From Candidatus Haliotispira prima (lineage in GTDB: Bacteria > Spirochaetota > Spirochaetia > SP-2023): a stretch of 64,000 bases of DNA. The position numbers were made by a program, and so were the translations under genes. Below are positions 7,061 to 15,675 of the stretch, piece after piece (positions within the stretch are counted from its first letter, which is position 1; each line of letters opens with the position of its first letter). The notes under the pieces were generated by a model. That model was not told the DNA's origin. It was given only the letters and a program-made list of their open reading frames with translations, and did not search any database. The stretch covers positions 558,001 to 622,000 of the forward strand of contig CP123443.1 in assembly GCA_029867005.1 (NCBI GenBank), read 5' to 3'.

Positions 7061-9049
7061 CTACCGTACAAGGAAAAATTGACGGTCCAAATAATGTAAG
7101 CGGTCCGAAGCTTTTTGACTGTATTCATCCACAGGATAATTTGTTCGAATACTTTTATATAACTGTCTGGCCCGGCGCAAATCTTGATTTTTGCCCGGTT
7201 CTTCAAAGAACAAACCCATTTTGTGCAGAATCTCCGGGCTGTTGCTGTCCGCATAAAAATCAACATAGGTCTGATAAAATTTCAGAACATATTCAGCATA
7301 CTTACTCTCGGAAGAAACAATGGTACTCTGCGGAGAATCTTCGTTCAGTTTGCTCAAGGTACGATATACCTTGGCAAAGTCTTCGGTGTGAATCAAAGGC
7401 GTTTGGTCCGGGCTGTTCTGCCCGGAACTGGCCTGTTGCAGAAATTGGGGTAACCATTCCAGCAGTCGGTTTGCGTCATCGTTTCTTGTCAGGGCCTCAA
7501 CAATCCCCACCACAGCCTTGCTTTGGAGCTCGCCCGCCAAGCCAACATTGCGTTGCCACATATCCACCGCTTCCGTATTCATGCCCGCATTCAAAAAATA
7601 TTGGGCAGCGGTATCATAAATATCGCCACGTTCGCGGGAGGGCCAGTTGTTCAGCGTCTGGTAGGCTGATTCCATTTCCCCGTCTTTGAGCAACTTTCGG
7701 ATGTCGGAAATGACCTGGCCGGTGATGCGGTAATTGATCTCACTGTCCAGTTCCGAGATATTTTTCGTGCCGGCGTTCATCAGCTTGACCTCTCGGTCCG
7801 CAGGGATCAGGGGGAGGCCGGAGTTTGGAATGGGTGTGGCCATCATGGCTCCCGACTGAAGACCATTATCGGGAGATGTGGCAGAGGCTTGGTCATCTTC
7901 TACAATAATTTCCGCATTATAATATTCCAGCTCCCCCGTGCTCGGGAGCTGGCGCGAAAAAGTCAGGAAATAGTGCCCTACGGTAGGAAAGCGAAACACA
8001 AAGGAGGTTTCAAGATTGCCCAATTCCCGTTCGAACTCCGGCCCGCGAGGAGCTTCGCTCAGGCCGGGAATATAGGTCCAGATCAGGCCGTGAAGCAGAA
8101 GACGGAAAGGGTCGCCCAGAGATATGGTTTTTGAAATATTGGTCTGTTTGCTCGGAGTACCGCGTTGAGGGACAGAGAGTTGGGGGACGGCTGAAGATGG
8201 GGGCGGTGTTCGCACGGTTTTGGCCTCGGCCACACGGCTCCGTTTCCTTTTTCTGGATTCCGTTGTCGGAGCCGGGCGGAGCAGGTCCCGTTTCACGATG
8301 GGCCTCACAACGGGCTTGGGCAGACGAGAGGAAGAGACCGTGCCGGAAGAGCCCGGGGGATTGGCACCGGGTCCGGAGCGTAAATTGCGCGGGACAAATG
8401 CGGCACCGGAGTCAGGAAGGGGGGCAATGCTGCCGGAATCAAGAACCGATTCCGAAACAGCTTCGGTCTCTGCTGACTGCGGTATGGGGCTCGCCACTGC
8501 CATATTTTCTGTATTCTTTGTATCCGTCTGAGCGACCGCAGGCCGCTCCGTTGTCGTTTGATTTTGGCCGGCTTCGGACTCGTTCGGGCTTTCCCGGTTG
8601 TTATTTAGGGGCACAGCCGCCTGCGAAGGTGTTAATTGCGAAGGGCCTAATTGTAACGGTGCCGCAGAGAATCTGCGGACAGAATCAAGCTGTTCCTGCA
8701 ACTCTACGGGGGAGAAATTATCAATGCCCAAGCCGGGCTGAGCCAAGCCGGTTTGTGTGTCATAAATGGCCGCTGTGCCTGTGCTCGTTTCTTTGCTTGT
8801 CTCTGTCTTGGTATGGCCTTCTTCTTTGGCCTCGGAATCTGAAGACACTCGACCGGTTGTCGGAGACGGCTGGATATTGGGTGCGCTGCTTGCCCCGTTT
8901 GTCGGAACGGCTGGTGGTTCCTGAGAGACCAATGGTAGGATGCCGGACAGGAGAAGGAGAGATTGGCAGACAATGCTCCGGGTGAGAACAGAACAAGAGC
9001 GATATTTGTCAAAGATTTGTTTGATCTGTTTATACATCAGGGTCTTCAT
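7061..9049 (-). CDS. Envelope protein with C-terminal TPR-like region
   Basis: I do not recognise this 662-residue protein. The ATG at 9049 is followed by a basic stretch and a hydrophobic segment (about residues 24-40, SIVCQSLLLLSGILPLVSQ) that looks like a signal peptide or anchor. Residues about 45-300 are rich in Pro, Ser, Thr and Ala and are probably disordered. A compact beta-rich part (about 305-390, FRLLLHGLIWTYIPGL to EYYNAEIIVED) follows. The C-terminal 230 residues are helical and resemble tetratricopeptide repeats (ESAYQTLNNWPSRERGDIYDTA). It is probably an envelope-associated scaffold. It lies 34 bp downstream of the small membrane protein gene on the same strand. Confidence 0.55.
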   Translation of the reverse strand: MKTLMYKQIKQIFDKYRSCSVLTRSIVCQSLLLLSGILPLVSQEPPAVPTNGASSAPNIQPSPTTGRVSSDSEAKEEGHTKTETSKETSTGTAAIYDTQTGLAQPGLGIDNFSPVELQEQLDSVRRFSAAPLQLGPSQLTPSQAAVPLNNNRESPNESEAGQNQTTTERPAVAQTDTKNTENMAVASPIPQSAETEAVSESVLDSGSIAPLPDSGAAFVPRNLRSGPGANPPGSSGTVSSSRLPKPVVRPIVKRDLLRPAPTTESRKRKRSRVAEAKTVRTPPPSSAVPQLSVPQRGTPSKQTNISKTISLGDPFRLLLHGLIWTYIPGLSEAPRGPEFERELGNLETSFVFRFPTVGHYFLTFSRQLPSTGELEYYNAEIIVEDDQASATSPDNGLQSGAMMATPIPNSGLPLIPADREVKLMNAGTKNISELDSEINYRITGQVISDIRKLLKDGEMESAYQTLNNWPSRERGDIYDTAAQYFLNAGMNTEAVDMWQRNVGLAGELQSKAVVGIVEALTRNDDANRLLEWLPQFLQQASSGQNSPDQTPLIHTEDFAKVYRTLSKLNEDSPQSTIVSSESKYAEYVLKFYQTYVDFYADSNSPEILHKMGLFFEEPGKNQDLRRARQLYKSIRTNYPVDEYSQKASDRLHYLDRQFFLVR

Positions 9050-9082
9050 GAGCAATAATTATACTTAAAGTAAAGGATTTTG

Positions 9083-9499
9083 TTAAGGTAAGCTCTGTAG
9101 CCGATTTCGCAACATTCTTCGGTTTTCCTGCCTGAGCTCTTTAAGTTTTTTTTGATCTACATCATCCCAATACTTCTGTAACTCGTCGGAGCTCCAAGAC
9201 TCTTTCAGGGGACGCAGAGGATGCAGTTCTTTCAATTGGAAGGTGCCGTCACCCGGCAGGACAAAATCGTCAATATCCGGATTTAAGATCGGATTTTGGC
9301 CCTGGATATATACTTTGCCTTCCTGAATTTGTTGGTTTAGGTTCATCGTTTCCCGGATCATGGGAATCACTTGGTAGGCAACCAGGAGCATGGTCGCGCC
9401 GACGATGCCAAAGAAATACCAAAAAACAAATTTCGAGGTAAGAGGATTATCGCGTTTAAAAAGATCTATGGATGACTGCCAAAGGTCACTCAGTTTCAT
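9083..9499 (-). CDS. Small bitopic membrane protein, unknown
   Basis: This 138-residue protein has one clear membrane span (about residues 24-45, FVFWYFFGIVGATMLLVAYQVI). A charged C-terminal region follows with a likely helix (QKKLKELRQENRRMLRNRLQ). I do not recognise the family. The following gene starts 34 bp after its stop, so the two probably form an operon. Confidence 0.6.
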   Translation of the reverse strand: MKLSDLWQSSIDLFKRDNPLTSKFVFWYFFGIVGATMLLVAYQVIPMIRETMNLNQQIQEGKVYIQGQNPILNPDIDDFVLPGDGTFQLKELHPLRPLKESWSSDELQKYWDDVDQKKLKELRQENRRMLRNRLQSLP

Positions 9500-9624
9500 A
9501 CTTCCTCATTTCACGTCAGCGGGAACGCGACCGGTAGAGATAGCCCGGCAAAGATAGTATCGTGTACGGATGATGTCGACAAGTTCCCCCACAGCTATAA
9601 ATATGCAAGTACGCTCTCCATTTC

Positions 9625-10614
9625 CTACTCGCTTATTTTCGTCACACTTGCTTTAGTCTCAATGACATATTTTTGTCCGCCCGATTTATAGTCAATCTGT
9701 ATTTGATTTCCTATCGAGGGAGTTGTCTTGCTGTTATTTCTGCCAACAAATAATAAATCCCACTGTCCGTCGGTGTCCGATGCCCCTGTCGTAATATTGA
9801 ATATGTTATACAAGCCTGTTGCGGGCGAACTGTTTCCGACAATAGGGAAGGTACTTCCCGCTGTTCCCGCCGATGTCAGGCTGAATGTAGTGACAAAACT
9901 AAGCCCAATCTGCACTTGTTTCTGTGTCGGGAAGTGGTTGTAGTAGATCCTCAGAGGGTACAAAAAATATTCATTTTCCTTATATTCAATGGCGGGTCCG
10001 GCGGCCATTTTTGTATACATGCTTTGGTATGTGTCCTTGTCCCATTTGCTCCCGAGCTGACCATCGGTACCTCCGGCATTTGCGCGTGGAAAAACGGCAG
10101 GAAAGGCACTGGTTGTGAAGTCCACTTGGAGTGTCTCCCAGTTGTGGCTCGGGGTTTTTTTGTAATAGACATAGGCATGATAAGCTGTATTGGGGTGTAG
10201 GATTTCGGGGAAATCCTTTGCCGCATCAAATTTTGCAACAGAACCGTCCACGACAATCGTAGAATTTGCCGCAGTTTTTGCTATAGTCATCTCATCCGTC
10301 ATAGACAGGTATATTGTACGTGCTGCGTCCGAGCCTTTTGCAATACGGGTGTAAAACCCCGGCAGGTTTTTAACCGTTTCGTGGGCCGGTGCCTCGGATT
10401 TCAGGCTCACAATGACACCCATGACCCGCCCGGAAACATCGCCCTTTAGTTCAATGAGGGCTTCTCTCAATGAAACCCACTTTATGGATGCGGTTGGGAC
10501 AGATTCGGTCTTGCTCTCATCTTTGAAGTTCAGGTCTGTGCACCCCGCCACGAGAATAATTGCAATTAATATAAATATATACCCCAGATATTTCCTCTGA
10601 TTGTCCGCATTCAC
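9625..10614 (-). CDS. Lipoprotein, unknown function
   Basis: This 329-residue protein starts at GTG 10614, preceded by GAGGAG nine bases upstream. It has a lipoprotein signal with the lipobox LVAGC at about residue 25. The body contains a beta-rich stretch with HPNTAYHAYVYYKKTP and VDFTTSAFPAVF, an arrangement also seen in the phase-variable lipoproteins later in the window (nTxYkxyly...ftTa). It may be a distant relative of those proteins. It lacks the heptanucleotide leader, so it should be expressed constitutively or by ordinary regulation. Confidence 0.65.
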   Translation of the reverse strand: MNADNQRKYLGYIFILIAIILVAGCTDLNFKDESKTESVPTASIKWVSLREALIELKGDVSGRVMGVIVSLKSEAPAHETVKNLPGFYTRIAKGSDAARTIYLSMTDEMTIAKTAANSTIVVDGSVAKFDAAKDFPEILHPNTAYHAYVYYKKTPSHNWETLQVDFTTSAFPAVFPRANAGGTDGQLGSKWDKDTYQSMYTKMAAGPAIEYKENEYFLYPLRIYYNHFPTQKQVQIGLSFVTTFSLTSAGTAGSTFPIVGNSSPATGLYNIFNITTGASDTDGQWDLLFVGRNNSKTTPSIGNQIQIDYKSGGQKYVIETKASVTKISE

Positions 10615-10886
10615 AGTAAATTTCTCCTCAAACCAAACACAGTACCTAATACGGTGTACAGTGCCTGATGACAGTCAATGTCCGGCACGATATAGATTTT
10701 TGAAGTCGGCTCGGCAGAGAAAAACCCCTGAGGAAAAGGCCGTTCAGGAAGAAGGCCGCCCAAGAACGAATGCCTTTTTGCCAAGCTTGCTTTTACATTG
10801 ATCGGCATCGGTATCGTTACGTAGCCCGGTACAGACACAGAACAATATTCATCCCCACGACAGAGTACGGTTCGGATGGTTTTCAA
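10611..10886 (-). CDS. Small ORF overlapping the lipoprotein start
   Basis: This 91-codon frame would start at TTG 10886 and end in a GTGA overlap with the next start at 10614, an arrangement typical of coupled genes. There is no clear Shine-Dalgarno site and I recognise no family. It may be a real small gene or the upstream untranslated region of the lipoprotein gene. Confidence 0.3.
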   Translation of the reverse strand: MKTIRTVLCRGDEYCSVSVPGYVTIPMPINVKASLAKRHSFLGGLLPERPFPQGFFSAEPTSKIYIVPDIDCHQALYTVLGTVFGLRRNLL

Positions 10887-11056
10887 AGACAGAGGAAAAT
10901 AAAATCTTTTTTGATTGCGAGGATCAAGACCGAAATCCTTTGTTAAAAATGTTAAAAACTCTTTGTTAAAAGTCTCTTGTTAAAAACCTCTGTTACACAA
11001 CTAGGGGCTCTAGGGGTTCCGTATCTCCCTCCGGTTTTGAACACTCCGGAGCGGCC

Positions 11057-11527
11057 CTAGACGACAATGTCAAAGATGCTGCCTTGGTCTTGAACAGCCT
11101 CCGGCTCAACATTCTTGGCATTCTTTTGGGCAAGTTCAGCTCGCAACTGGGTTGAATCCGCCCGTCCAATGCGATCATTGCCAAACAGTTGACGTTCGAG
11201 AACCTGGAGATTTTGACGCAATTCCTCCGGGCTGCTGCTGGCCTTACCAATTTCCCTAAGTTTATCCTCGAGTGCGGCCTCTGCCAGATTCTGTCGCTCC
11301 TGCAACTTGTACAGACGTTGAATCATCCGGTTGATAATGTGGAGCTGAGAGACAGAAATTTCGGAACTGCTATCTGCCAAATCACCCTCGTGGACAGAAA
11401 CGCCGTTGATATGGTTAAAATTGCTGAATAACGCAGCCCCGGATGTTACGGGAACTGACACCTGACCCGTTTGCGAAAGATTGTACAGGTTCGTGATATT
11501 CTGCAAATTCACATGAGAAGACAACAT
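11057..11527 (-). CDS. Hypothetical protein with coiled coil
   Basis: This 156-residue protein starts at ATG 11527 with a good AAGGAGA seven bases upstream. The N-terminal half is polar. The middle (about residues 68-125, RMIQRLYKLQERQNLAEAALEDKL and onward) should form a helical coiled coil. No signal peptide is visible, so it is probably cytosolic. I recognise no family. Confidence 0.5.
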   Translation of the reverse strand: MLSSHVNLQNITNLYNLSQTGQVSVPVTSGAALFSNFNHINGVSVHEGDLADSSSEISVSQLHIINRMIQRLYKLQERQNLAEAALEDKLREIGKASSSPEELRQNLQVLERQLFGNDRIGRADSTQLRAELAQKNAKNVEPEAVQDQGSIFDIVV

Positions 11528-11928
11528 AATTCTCTCCTTATAAATGAGAAAATGACCCCTCCAACTGCTATATCATCGGCAGGGAGAGTCTCCCAATTAA
11601 CAGCGTATTTTCTATACGCTGTTTTGCCGTTTACAGGGCCGCAGAGAATGCCAATCCGTACTACTGCTCCCAACATCATACGGTATGCGGCTGAACAAAC
11701 AGCAATACCCTTTTTTCGGCATATCGCTTTCTCCAGCGTATCGCCTTTGCAGATGATAGAACTTTTTTGTTTTATCGTCAAACTTCCATTCGTATAAATT
11801 TGACAGATATAGTTATTCCATAAAAATAGTTTAGCTGATTTATCTTGATGTACAGGACGATGCGGCATTTTGAAAGCTTGAATCTTACCGTGATAACCAA
11901 CGCTGTTTCCGGAATATGAAAACAGCAT
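11509..11928 (-). CDS. Possible small hypothetical protein
   Basis: The 139-codon frame runs from ATG 11928 and overlaps the start of the next gene by 19 bp on the same strand. There is no recognisable domain and no clear ribosome-binding site. It is reported only because nothing better covers this stretch. Confidence 0.22.
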   Translation of the reverse strand: MLFSYSGNSVGYHGKIQAFKMPHRPVHQDKSAKLFLWNNYICQIYTNGSLTIKQKSSIICKGDTLEKAICRKKGIAVCSAAYRMMLGAVVRIGILCGPVNGKTAYRKYAVNWETLPADDIAVGGVIFSFIRRELCCLLM

Positions 11929-12407
11929 GTAACAGGTCTAAATTTTCATTGTATATTCACACTTTTTTGACCTTTACACTTTGGTGCGGAAATGCTCTTG
12001 TGTACGCAGAAATTTATTTATTCTATATCATATCTTGTATCTGTTTAAAACGTAATTTTTGCTGGAAAATACAGAGATTTTTCGTGATTAAAAAGAGATT
12101 AAAGTTTTGTAATGTTGTATGACATCCCAATTTTTTATTAGCGAATCTTACGGTGAAAAGATTATAATTCTGCCAATAAATTAATGATTCCAAGCAGATT
12201 CATATGAGAAAACTGTTGACAGAATATATAAAGAATCTCAAAATGAGAATCATTGTAAAACAGAATGCATATTTTTTTATTTTTCTTCAGAAACTCTTGT
12301 AAATTTAATATTGGGTAAATATAATCATATTAGTGTTTTCACGATTTTGTATTTAATTACTGGATACGAGTTCAATTGGAAAACCTTGAATTTTGGAGGT
12401 GTACATT
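11929..12407. promoter_or_regulatory. AT-rich divergent intergenic region
   Basis: This AT-rich stretch lies between a minus-strand frame and the AT-hook gene on the plus strand, so it should hold divergent promoters. At 12231-12256 the sequence AATCTCAAAATGAGAATCATTG has a TGAGAATCATT half resembling a Fur-type operator, but the match is imperfect. No other gene or RNA is recognised here. Confidence 0.35.
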
Positions 12408-12947
12408 GTGAATGTACGGGTTTATAAGAAACTATATAGGGAATTGCTTGAGCGTGAGCATATTGGTCGGCTCCCCGAAACAATTTTTGTCGAAGTACGT
12501 AACTATATATCATCTTATGCAGAAAAAAATAGTCGGGTGGCTACTTCCGGTCGGTTGCGCAACGGTAAGCAGACTTTTACGACTTGGTTGGTTCGCTACC
12601 ATAAAGTGCGTGTACGCAAACCGAGTGAAGAAGTCTTGGGATATATGCAGCTGCTCGGCATTCTCTTCCTCTATGTTTGGCATGTTGAAGCCAAAGAGGG
12701 TATCACGGATGACTTTCTGGTGGAGGAAGCCCTCAAGGAGTTTAACCGTAATCGCGAATATCGCAGAACTTTTGAGCTTCCTCATCCGCCAAAACGCCGG
12801 GGCCGTCCGCCGTTGCAGGCCCTTCCGGTACGTCGTTCGATAGCAAAAAAGGCGACCGGGCGGAAGGCCGTTCCGAAAAAGGCTGCGCAATCTGCCCTTA
12901 GAAAAGCTGCAATCCCCAAGAGTCTGCGCAAAAAAATTGTTCGTTGA
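12408..12947 (+). CDS. AT-hook protein with basic histone H1-like tail
   Basis: The GTG at 12408 is preceded by GGAGGT eight bases upstream, which fixes this start and gives 179 residues. The first 125 residues form a mixed-charge, probably helical domain (LYRELLEREHIGRLPETIFVEVRNYI). The tail then carries PKRRGRPP (residues 128-135), a classic AT-hook for the DNA minor groove. It ends in a Lys/Ala/Arg-rich stretch (IAKKATGRKAVPKKAAQS) like bacterial histone H1-like proteins. It is likely a nucleoid-associated or regulatory DNA-binding protein. It lies just upstream of the pyr block, but a hairpin terminator separates them. Confidence 0.6.
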   Translation: MNVRVYKKLYRELLEREHIGRLPETIFVEVRNYISSYAEKNSRVATSGRLRNGKQTFTTWLVRYHKVRVRKPSEEVLGYMQLLGILFLYVWHVEAKEGITDDFLVEEALKEFNRNREYRRTFELPHPPKRRGRPPLQALPVRRSIAKKATGRKAVPKKAAQSALRKAAIPKSLRKKIVR

Positions 12948-12997
12948 GGCGGGTAATTTTTTTGCGCATCCTGTTTTGCCGGGTTACAGACGTTTCC

Positions 12998-13029
12998 GGC
13001 ACCACGTTTCCGCAGGAAAGAGTGGTGCC
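12998..13029 (+). other. Stable hairpin after the AT-hook gene
   Basis: GGCACCAC (12998-13005) pairs perfectly with GTGGTGCC (13022-13029). An inner TTTCC/GGAAA stem makes a near-continuous 13-bp hairpin. No T-run follows, so it is not a plain intrinsic terminator. It may stabilise the upstream mRNA or be part of the pyr leader. Confidence 0.45.
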
Positions 13030-13128
13030 GAGCCGGGCAGATGTCTGAGATCGGGTTTGGATATAGTATGAAGTCCGCAATGTTTTGCCGTAGTCTGTAT
13101 CTAATTGGGTATGCTTCGGCGAGAGAAA

Positions 13129-13189
13129 GCTTCTGATTTTCCCCGGGGACCAGGGAGAGGTCTCCTGAGAGAGATCAGAGGCTTTTTTT
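13129..13189 (+). terminator. Terminator or attenuator before pyrBI
   Basis: GCTTCTGAT (13129-13137) pairs with ATCAGAGGC (13174-13182) and is followed by T7 (13183-13189), the form of an intrinsic terminator. The 36-nt loop contains further self-complementary sequence (GGAGAGGTCTCC). It sits about 170 bp upstream of the pyrBI start, so it could either end the AT-hook transcript or act as a transcription attenuator for pyrimidine genes. No clear PyrR-box consensus is seen. Confidence 0.55.
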
Positions 13190-13358
13190 GTTTTCCCGGT
13201 TGGTATATTCGGAGAGAGTAGAATTTGGACAATACTCGGAAAAAAATCGGGTAGCCGGGTGGCCGGGCAGCCAGTAGTATCGGGCATAAATACCGGCATA
13301 TACATACGACTGAGAATATACGGCAGAATAAAAAGATATCTGAAAAGGAATCATAAAT

Positions 13359-14990
13359 GTGGCGGATTCCATAACCAACAGCTGGTTTCAGAAAAGCATC
13401 TCGGTGATTGCCGACTGTAGCCTCGAAGAGCGGAAATACCTGTTTCAGCAAAGCCGGATCCTAAAAGAGGCCATGCAGGAACAAAATGAAGAAGTATTAG
13501 ACCGGTTCCGGATTAGTGACCCAAGCTTTGGGATTTACGAGATTTTTCTGGAGGACAGCACCCGTACCAGGGAGTCCTTTCGCAATGCCGCCAAATTTTT
13601 GCGGGTCAATGTTTCTGACATGATTAGCGGCTCTTCTTCCTTAAATAAATCAGAAAGTTTTCGCGATACTTTCCATACATTGATTGGCTATAGTAACCAT
13701 ATTTTTATTGTACGCAGTAAGCAGGAAGGTTTATGCCGCTGGTTGGCCAAAAGCAGTAAAGTATACTGCGGCCGTATGGGTACGGCCTTTATTCCTTCTT
13801 TTGTCAATGGCGGGGACGGAGAGCACGAGCACCCGACTCAAGAGCTTTATGATGATTTTACTTTCCTGGAAGATTTACAGTGGAATTATGACAAAATCCA
13901 TGTAGCCCTGATTGGAGACTTACTTCACAACAGAACGATTCATTCGAAGATCAATGGCCTGCAAATTTTTAACGAAGTTGAAGTGGACCTGATTGCCCCC
14001 GGAGAAATGGGTCTGCCCCGTTCCTATTATCAAATAATGGCGGAAAAAGTTTGTAATATTCGCATCTTTGCCAGTTTGGATGAGTATCTGGAACAGAAAC
14101 ACGTTGCACCCATGTGGTATTTTACCCGCCTGCAACTGGAACGTATGGATGAGATGATTTTGCGGCGGGAAGGGGAATTGCGTTACAGCGTCACGCTGCG
14201 GCCCGACCATTTACCCGTGTTGCAAAAGTTGCAGGACGAACAAAACTGTAAAATCAAGTTCTATCACCCAATGCCGCGTCACAAGCAATTCCCGGTTATA
14301 CCGACCTTCCTGGATAACACTCCCTACAACGGTTGGGAACGCCAGAGCGCAAACGGTTTGATCGTACGGATTACTCTGCTGGCTTTAATTGCCGGGCGGT
14401 GTCCGCCTCCGGTCGGTCTCCTTCCCCGGGAAGAGACAGAATCCAAACCGGTCAAATCATATGAAGAACTGCCAATTTTGGATTCCGGCAGGCCAAAGGT
14501 GTATTCAGAAGGTTTGCGTCCCATTCGGAACGGTATTGTCATCGATCACATTCTGAGGGGTTCCTCGCCTCCGGAAATACGGTGTCACATGCGGCGTATC
14601 ACCGAATTGATGGGGTTGGATCGGTATCGCGGCGGCCAGTGGGTGGGCAGTAGTCACAAAGACAGCCATATTAAGGCCATATACAAGGGCCTGATCTTCG
14701 TTCCCGAGGCCAAACCATTTAGCCCGGAACAATTGCGCAAACTCTCTGCAATTGCGCCTCACATTACCATCAATTATATTCAGGATGGCCAAGTGCAGAG
14801 TAAATATCGCTTGCTACAGCCACCTCGCATCTATGGTTTTAGTGAGACCCGTTGCCGCAATCGCAATTGTATCTCTCACGAGTCTCACCATGAAGGTGTC
14901 GATTCGGAGTTTAGTCACACTGTCGAAGACAATTTTATTTGTATTTATTGCCATACTGGTCATAATTTTCAGGAGATTTGGAATGTCTGA
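13359..14990 (+). CDS. pyrBI: Aspartate carbamoyltransferase, fused catalytic and regulatory chains
   Basis: This enzyme condenses carbamoyl phosphate with aspartate in pyrimidine synthesis. The 543-residue protein joins a PyrB domain to a C-terminal PyrI domain. The carbamoyl-phosphate site STRTRES is at residues 67-73 and HPTQ at 158-161. The PyrI part (about 390-543) ends with a zinc site, C499-x4-C504 and C528-x2-C531. Such fusions are known from spirochaetes and Thermotogales. The GTG at 13359 is preceded by AAGGA. The end overlaps the pyrE start by 8 bp, so the two are co-translated. The fused regulatory domain suggests control by nucleotides. Confidence 0.93.
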   Translation: MADSITNSWFQKSISVIADCSLEERKYLFQQSRILKEAMQEQNEEVLDRFRISDPSFGIYEIFLEDSTRTRESFRNAAKFLRVNVSDMISGSSSLNKSESFRDTFHTLIGYSNHIFIVRSKQEGLCRWLAKSSKVYCGRMGTAFIPSFVNGGDGEHEHPTQELYDDFTFLEDLQWNYDKIHVALIGDLLHNRTIHSKINGLQIFNEVEVDLIAPGEMGLPRSYYQIMAEKVCNIRIFASLDEYLEQKHVAPMWYFTRLQLERMDEMILRREGELRYSVTLRPDHLPVLQKLQDEQNCKIKFYHPMPRHKQFPVIPTFLDNTPYNGWERQSANGLIVRITLLALIAGRCPPPVGLLPREETESKPVKSYEELPILDSGRPKVYSEGLRPIRNGIVIDHILRGSSPPEIRCHMRRITELMGLDRYRGGQWVGSSHKDSHIKAIYKGLIFVPEAKPFSPEQLRKLSAIAPHITINYIQDGQVQSKYRLLQPPRIYGFSETRCRNRNCISHESHHEGVDSEFSHTVEDNFICIYCHTGHNFQEIWNV

Positions 14991-15651
14991 ATTAGCAGAA
15001 ATTCGCCGGCAATTATTCGACATTAGCCTGGAATTAGGGGCAATCCGGCTTGATATGAATTTTCCGTTCCGCTGGGCTTCCGGCTATATGATGCCCATTT
15101 ACAATGACAGCAGGCTTTTGCTTTCACGGCCGAAAGCGCGAGGCTTGATTGCCGAAGGTCTGGAGCTGCTACTGCGCCAAAACGGGCATCAGCAAGTGGA
15201 AAATATTGCCGGTGTCGCCACCGGCGGTATAGCTCATGCGTTGTTGTTGGCCGAACGCATGCAGTTGCCAATGCAGTATGTGCGTTCTGAAACAAAAATG
15301 CACGGACTTTCCCACAAGATCGAGGGGCTGCCCGGAAGTTGCGGCGAGGCCGGTTACAAGGGCCAAAGTGCCGTTGTCATCGAGGATGTGATTTCGACGG
15401 GAGAAAGTGCTTTGCGGGCCGTTGAAACTGTGCGCCAAGCCGGTGCCGAGGTCAAAGGCTGTTTTGTGATTTATAGCTACGCCTTCTCCAAGGCTGAAGA
15501 AGCCTTTACCAAAGCCGGGCTGACCTGCCGGGCCATACTTAGTTTTCCCGAGTTGCTGGGCCATGTCGAACAGCAGAACTTATTCCGGCAGGAAGACGTG
15601 GAACAACTGCGCCATTGGCACAGGCAGCCATTTATGTACCTCGCTGAATAA
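14983..15651 (+). CDS. pyrE: Orotate phosphoribosyltransferase
   Basis: PyrE converts orotate and PRPP to orotidine 5'-phosphate. The ATG at 14983, after AGGAGAT, gives 222 residues of usual length. The PRPP-binding motif is SAVVIEDVISTGESALRAV (about residues 130-148). The FPFRWASGYMMPIYNDSR segment (about 25-42) is typical of the N-terminal substrate region. It overlaps pyrBI upstream and is followed by pyrF after 24 bp. Confidence 0.93.
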   Translation: MSELAEIRRQLFDISLELGAIRLDMNFPFRWASGYMMPIYNDSRLLLSRPKARGLIAEGLELLLRQNGHQQVENIAGVATGGIAHALLLAERMQLPMQYVRSETKMHGLSHKIEGLPGSCGEAGYKGQSAVVIEDVISTGESALRAVETVRQAGAEVKGCFVIYSYAFSKAEEAFTKAGLTCRAILSFPELLGHVEQQNLFRQEDVEQLRHWHRQPFMYLAE

Positions 15652-15675
15652 ACGGACGAGACGGACAAAACAGAG

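Noticed and set aside
7141..7689. 182-codon plus-strand frame
   Set aside because: Antisense to the TPR-like part of the minus-strand gene; no start signal or family.
8131..8985. 284-codon plus-strand frame
   Set aside because: It lies entirely opposite the proline/serine-rich part of the minus-strand envelope protein gene and has no domain or ribosome site.
12231..12256. Fur-type operator
   Set aside because: Only one half resembles the consensus; not enough to report as a site.
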